Assembly (NCBI GenBank): GCA_037178675.1
Contig: JAYMGJ010000147.1
Coordinates: 51,630-115,629 of the forward strand
Reading direction: 5' to 3'
DNA from: Scleroderma bovista
Taxonomy: Eukaryota > Basidiomycota > Agaricomycetes > Boletales > Sclerodermataceae
Length of the DNA: 64,000 nt
The position numbers and the translations under genes are program-made. Below, piece by piece: positions 59,606 to 64,000 of this stretch; the stretch's first letter is position 1; every line of letters begins with the position of its first letter. The notes beneath the pieces were generated by a model. It was not told the origin of the DNA and ran no database searches. It saw only the letters and a list, made by a program, of their open reading frames with translations.

Positions 59606-62600
59606 TGTGGTTTTATAAGGACTAGAGTTGCTGGAGAAAGCAGGAAAAGTTGAAGGGTGGAAAATGCACGGAAAGACCACCCATTGTCACGGACCCGGAA
59701 ATAGGTCTGGATCACTAATTCAGATCTAAGGGTCGTGTTGAGATGGTGCACATTTTCCGTGCCATAACAATTACTTCTACACATGCTTTTGAAAGAGATC
59801 ATCGTGTTTCTCGTAAATACGCTGGGAGAAAAACATGACAACGGCGACGAGAGGACATAAGGAAACCTCCTACGAGGGGATCCGAACCATCCTTGTGATC
59901 TTGCCAGGTGTCCTTTCAAACAAAAAAGGGCGGGTACGTCTCGGAGGTTGTGTGATAGACTTGCAATCTGTACATAACACGTCTGCCCTAAACTGCTTTT
60001 CCACGATCTTTGAGTGCAAATTTGACGATCTCTTTCCAAAACCGGACTGATCCCCTGGTCAAAAGCTTTTCCCGCCTTTCGAAGAAGAAACCTGCTCACT
60101 AATTTTGATTGGTGCGCTTGTCCATTTACAGCAATCAGGTCGGTCCGATGAGGTCGATCCTGGAGCGCCGCTCAAGACCACCTCCAGATACTAGTAGTAG
60201 CCAGCTGCACTCCATAGGATGAAACGCGTATTTGTGCATAGCATAGTCACCATGGCACAATTCCTAACACCGTATGTAAGGCTTCACACCTCATACGGTC
60301 GACTTCCAGTCAGGTCCCCGCATGACGCCCAGTCTCGTGCCCATTCACGTACATGCACTGTCTTCTTCCTCATCGTGCCCTCCACTCCACCCTAATCTCC
60401 ATTCCCCGCGGTGTTCTTGTAGTCACCCATCAGTTCCCAGATACCCCCTCCACGCCACGTGCGAGGTGTAATCTGCATATCGCGTCTACCATCGTTTGCA
60501 GGTCACTTTCATCCCACAGGATTGGATCACACCTTGGTACGTTTCTTTTACACGTACAATATCAAGGTAATGGGTTTGACCCAGTCCATGAGTTTGATCG
60601 TGTCCAGACACGTGTTCAGACACATGGAAGTCTGTCCGCGCGTGTTGCGAACTTATCAGAAGCCCGCCGCGACGCATGACCACTAATAAATAAGCAGTCA
60701 GGGAATAGAATAATCCATTTGATAGCAAGCCCTCCAGACGTTGGAAGCGATCAGAAATCGATGGCTTTTACGTCCAGCGATGCTTTAGCGCCTTGACATC
60801 ATGGTCAATCTCAACAAACAAAGCTTGCTCAAACAGATGGGACCGAGCAACTTAAATTCGGGGGTGATGAGATACCGTTTTCAATGTACGTGAAATATGA
60901 AAATTTCCGCCCAACACGCTTCTCAAGCAATGCAGGGCCGTCCAACAGTCCATGCCATGTTTTCTCCTTTCTTGTTGAAACGTCAAGTTCACGTACGTAC
61001 ACAATATTGTACATAACAGGCTGCCCACACTCCACACTCGTCCTTGATCATAGCGGGCCACGTCTGTGAAGAAATCTATCCATGTCCCGGTACAACGGGT
61101 ATGTATACGTGCAACGTTTGCTAGCCAATATTAATTGTGCGGGTGGGTCCAACAACCTGCGAAGTAGTAGCACTTGACTTGGTGCAAGTGTGCACAATGA
61201 ATTAGGGATTTATTTATGTATGGTGTTCCGTACCGATGCTGTACTTGGCGTCCAACTCTAAGGGACCTGATACGTTCGTCCACAACGGAGATCAGAATAG
61301 ACCGAACGAGACTGATAATCGGGATTGTAAGGACATACACAATGTGCCTCACCGCCGCAAGAGATTGACAAGCTCACGACGTGTATGTTTTTACGGCTTG
61401 TACCACTGGATTTCCATGTCTCCACCGGGGTACAATTTCTATCTGCAATTCACTGGCATGGCGATCGCGTCCACAGCGTGTCAGCAGTCTGGAGTGGATG
61501 TTCTCATCTGAACCACCCAATGACTGAGGCAGCATCGGAATCCGTTCTGGTCGGAGTGTAAGATGTTCACGGTCCGATGATAGGTGGGTCCTGTTGATGT
61601 TCTAATGTGGGGTCGGGGGGGCATGCAGTGACTATGTCACACATCCTAGTATGCGCCACTGAAACCTATGGTGTACTCCCAACTCTCCCTGACAGCAAAG
61701 CTTGCAATGAACCTCATCCGCCGAGGATGTCGATTCAATAGCAATTGGGTTAAGCATCCCAAATAGTGGTTCGATCAGTGACGGATCAGGGAAGCTCGTT
61801 AGGGTCGGTGGTTTTACTTGTGAAGTACAACCTGATTTCGATCTCATCCCCGCACTCGTCCATTACGGAGAAGAATACCGTTTCACGAACAATTCTACCA
61901 GTTTAAGTTCAATATATCTATCGTATGATTCCGAGCCATTGAGGGGAGCATGCTAAACCTTTCCTTCACTGGGCAGACTTGATCTCGCAATGGTGCCTTC
62001 GAATCATGAACCCATAAGTGAATACTAGTTATTGTCACTATGTATCTTCGTTTGCTGTTGATATGATCGCTGCTCCGCTTGATCGCAGGTTCGCGGGATC
62101 GCTAATGTCGGGATAACGTCCTTCTAGAGATTCGTCTGTAAGTTGTATTAAGCCAGCAGAATGACTCTCTTTTCATGCACATGCCGACATGAGGGTGTGG
62201 CATCTGATCAGTGCTTGACGCTCAAAGGCAGGCTTTCTACGGTCTGGCCACCAGACTAGGCTTTTTGATGACTCGAGTCGCGTTGCCAAACAAAATGGTA
62301 CCGCAGCTATGCTAACTGGCAGATACGGGTCACAAGTCACCACAGTTCCCATGGCCTGAGTTCATTGGACCCATCACCGGGTTTCCCCATGTATGTATAT
62401 ATGATAGCAAGTATAGGTGGTCGTATCATTCATTTCGAATCGGGAGACAGCAGGTGTATGCATTGGTGTAGTGAGTGAAAGGGAAGCAAACTAAAAGAGC
62501 AGACGAGTACAGAGGGATGATTGGTACATGATAGCAGAATCTTTCGACTCCAAAACATTGACCTATGTAAATGGTATCTATTGCGGTGTCGGAACGCGGG

Positions 62601-62679
62601 GACCTCGACTAGAACTTGGTCGTGAACTGTCCAAGATCAACATCAAATGGGCAATCCCAGACTACAAAAATAATGGAGC
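59606..62679. other. 3.1-kb gene-poor region
   Basis: No convincing coding gene on either strand. A 166-codon open stretch at 59602-60099 (-) lacks an ATG at its start and any family sequence. It lies upstream of the Zn2Cys6 gene and downstream of the MAPKK gene, so it may be a long promoter, a non-coding transcript or decayed sequence. Base composition is like the flanks. Confidence 0.4.
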
Positions 62680-64000
62680 TTACACGTCATTTGAACTGGA
62701 CCGGTTTCGATGCCATCCCCAAACTTCACTGATCCATCTGGCCATGGGAACTTCCTTTTTCATCGTGCTGACAATCCACGCGTGCGCCAGCATTTCTTTG
62801 GGTGTTGGGCGGATGTTATGATCCACAATCAACCTAATGGAAGGCTTAAAACGAATTGCGGAAGGCGCGGTGAAAAACCACATACGTCTGCTTGATGAAG
62901 TCTTTCATCTCATCGGTCCATTTACCATCCGGTTCGTCCACTAATTGTGGAGGCTGACAACACAGATAAGCGGTCGAAATAAAATGTGGAGATAACGAGC
63001 TTACATCGCCTTGTGTGATGTAGACGAGCAATTCGATGGTTGTCAAGTCTTCAGGGAATGGATAGCGGTTCTGAACGAGCTCTAGGAGGGTGATGCCAGT
63101 TGACCACACATCGGCGCGGATACTGTATTCCTTGCCACTAATCCGTTCGGGCTGTGATCGTTTTAATCAGGGAGCCTGGTCAACCAACAAATCATGCCAT
63201 GCTTACGGCCATGTAGAAACTCGTTCCAGTAAATGTTCCAGCCAAAGACTTGACAAGTTCGCCAGAAACCCCAAAATCACAAAGGCGAATGACACCCTCT
63301 CCGGTCAGAAGTATGTTGGAGGGCTTAATGTCTCTGTGAATTGTCCTCAGAGAGTGAAGATATGCCAGCCCAGACAGAACCTAGGTAGGGTATGAAAATA
63401 AGATCAATGCTGAAGTGTCGATCGATAATTACCCCTTCCGCTATACGACCAGCGACCCTTTCACTGATACGCCCGCCCCGTTTTTTGATGCTCTTGCTAA
63501 CGGCTTCTAAACTGCCGCCAGCACAAAATTCCATCATGACCTTGACTTCGCTGGAGGAAGGCGACATGTACGCTCCATAGAACTGGATGATGTTGATGTG
63601 CTTGGACGAGGAGGAGATCTGGAGTTCACGTTCGAGCTGCTTTAGAGGTGCTTCGCGTGTGGTGATCGTCTTTCGTGCCAAGATAAAGCCGTTCCGCTTG
63701 TCTCTGACTTTGTGAACCGCGCCTCCTTGTCCTTCTCCCAACCTGGATAACTCCTCGAGAATACTATCGGACCATTTGGTAGATCCGTAAGTCGATGACT
63801 CCTCTGCTGAAGTGTAAGAATCGACGGAGGCTTTCTCGAACACCGAAACAAGTTGTTCGATACTGTTATCGGTGGCATCGTTCTGTTCTGGAGGGCGAGG
63901 GGTCTGAAGCTGGACATCTGACGGGCGAACTGTGGCACCGCCTGGATTTTCACCATCTAAGCCCGGGGGGATGGAAGCGGGACCTGGATAGTAACTGCTG
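62680..64000 (-). CDS. MAP kinase kinase of the cell-wall-integrity type (Mkk1/Mkk2-like), 5' end off the right edge
   Basis: The first visible codons ([17 protein letters not shown]) continue from beyond base 64000. Kinase motifs: [14 protein letters not shown] (glycine loop), ILARKTITT (Lys), [92 protein letters not shown]. Then [24 protein letters not shown], and [20 protein letters not shown]. The [11 protein letters not shown] activation loop and [15 protein letters not shown] tail fit Mkk1/Mkk2 rather than Pbs2 or Ste7. Stop at 62680. Four visible introns, near 62884-62935, 62957-63003, 63150-63200 and 63380-63430 (approximate). About 390 residues visible, the catalytic part complete. 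Confidence 0.88.

Noticed and set aside
59611..59617. TATAAAA on the minus strand
   Set aside because: It lies only 6 nt before the chosen ATG, too close to act as the TATA box for that start.
59860..59925. tRNA B-box-like sequence (GGTTCGGATCC on the minus strand)
   Set aside because: No acceptor stem, D arm or anticodon arm can be built around it.
59602..60099. 166-codon minus-strand open stretch upstream of the Zn2Cys6 gene
   Set aside because: It has no ATG at the start of the stretch and no recognisable sequence; it overlaps the promoter and start exon of the regulator.

Overview
The window is nuclear DNA from a filamentous basidiomycete, most likely an Agaricomycete; I cannot place the genus. 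The evidence is the many short introns (about 45-65 nt, GT-AG), genes packed on both strands with 100-500 bp between them, and typical Agaricomycete families: an Rds1-type ferritin-like secreted protein, a FucP-type sugar transporter, a Zn2Cys6 regulator, kinases with an HGDLKG catalytic loop, and G-domain proteins. I see no mobile element, CRISPR array or organellar sequence.

Layout. 0-5 kb: 5' part of UTP6 (-, runs off the left edge), a Ser/Pro-rich protein (+), and an Rds1-like ferritin-fold protein (-). 5-12 kb: an orphan protein (-), an AP-4 epsilon adaptin (-), and the TBC protein Bub2 (+) divergent from it. 12-17 kb: nucleoside hydrolase (-), RACK1 (+), and a DUF6924-like protein (-). 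17-22 kb: FucP-like transporter (+), Got1 (-), an intron-containing tRNA-Tyr (-), RNase H2 subunit B (+), and a possible small Cys-rich ORF. 22-32 kb: ATP sulfurylase (+), a PrpD-family dehydratase (+), an orphan low-complexity protein (-), and SNAPC3 (+). 32-37 kb: TPR phosphatase PPT1/PP5 (-) and a single-pass membrane protein (-). 37-44 kb: a kinase module whose frame joins a C2-like plus GTPase module (-), then ERO1 (-). 44-52 kb: the multi-KH protein Scp160/vigilin (+) and the U2-associated protein SR140 (-). 52-64 kb: a Pho85-type cyclin (+) with a 45-codon upstream ORF, an orphan protein (-), a Zn2Cys6 factor (-) with an unclear 3' half, a 3-kb gene-poor stretch, and the 3' part of a cell-wall-integrity MAPKK (-, runs off the right edge).

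Most genes are housekeeping: ribosome biogenesis and translation (UTP6, RACK1, Scp160, tRNA-Tyr), snRNA transcription and splicing (SNAPC3, SR140), secretion and folding (AP-4, Got1, ERO1), cell cycle and genome upkeep (Bub2, cyclin, RNase H2B), signalling (PP5, MAPKK), and metabolism (sulfate activation, methylcitrate cycle, nucleoside salvage, sugar uptake). The most unusual item is the probable kinase-GTPase fusion at 37.9-41.5 kb. All exon junctions were inferred by eye from splice motifs and reading frame.
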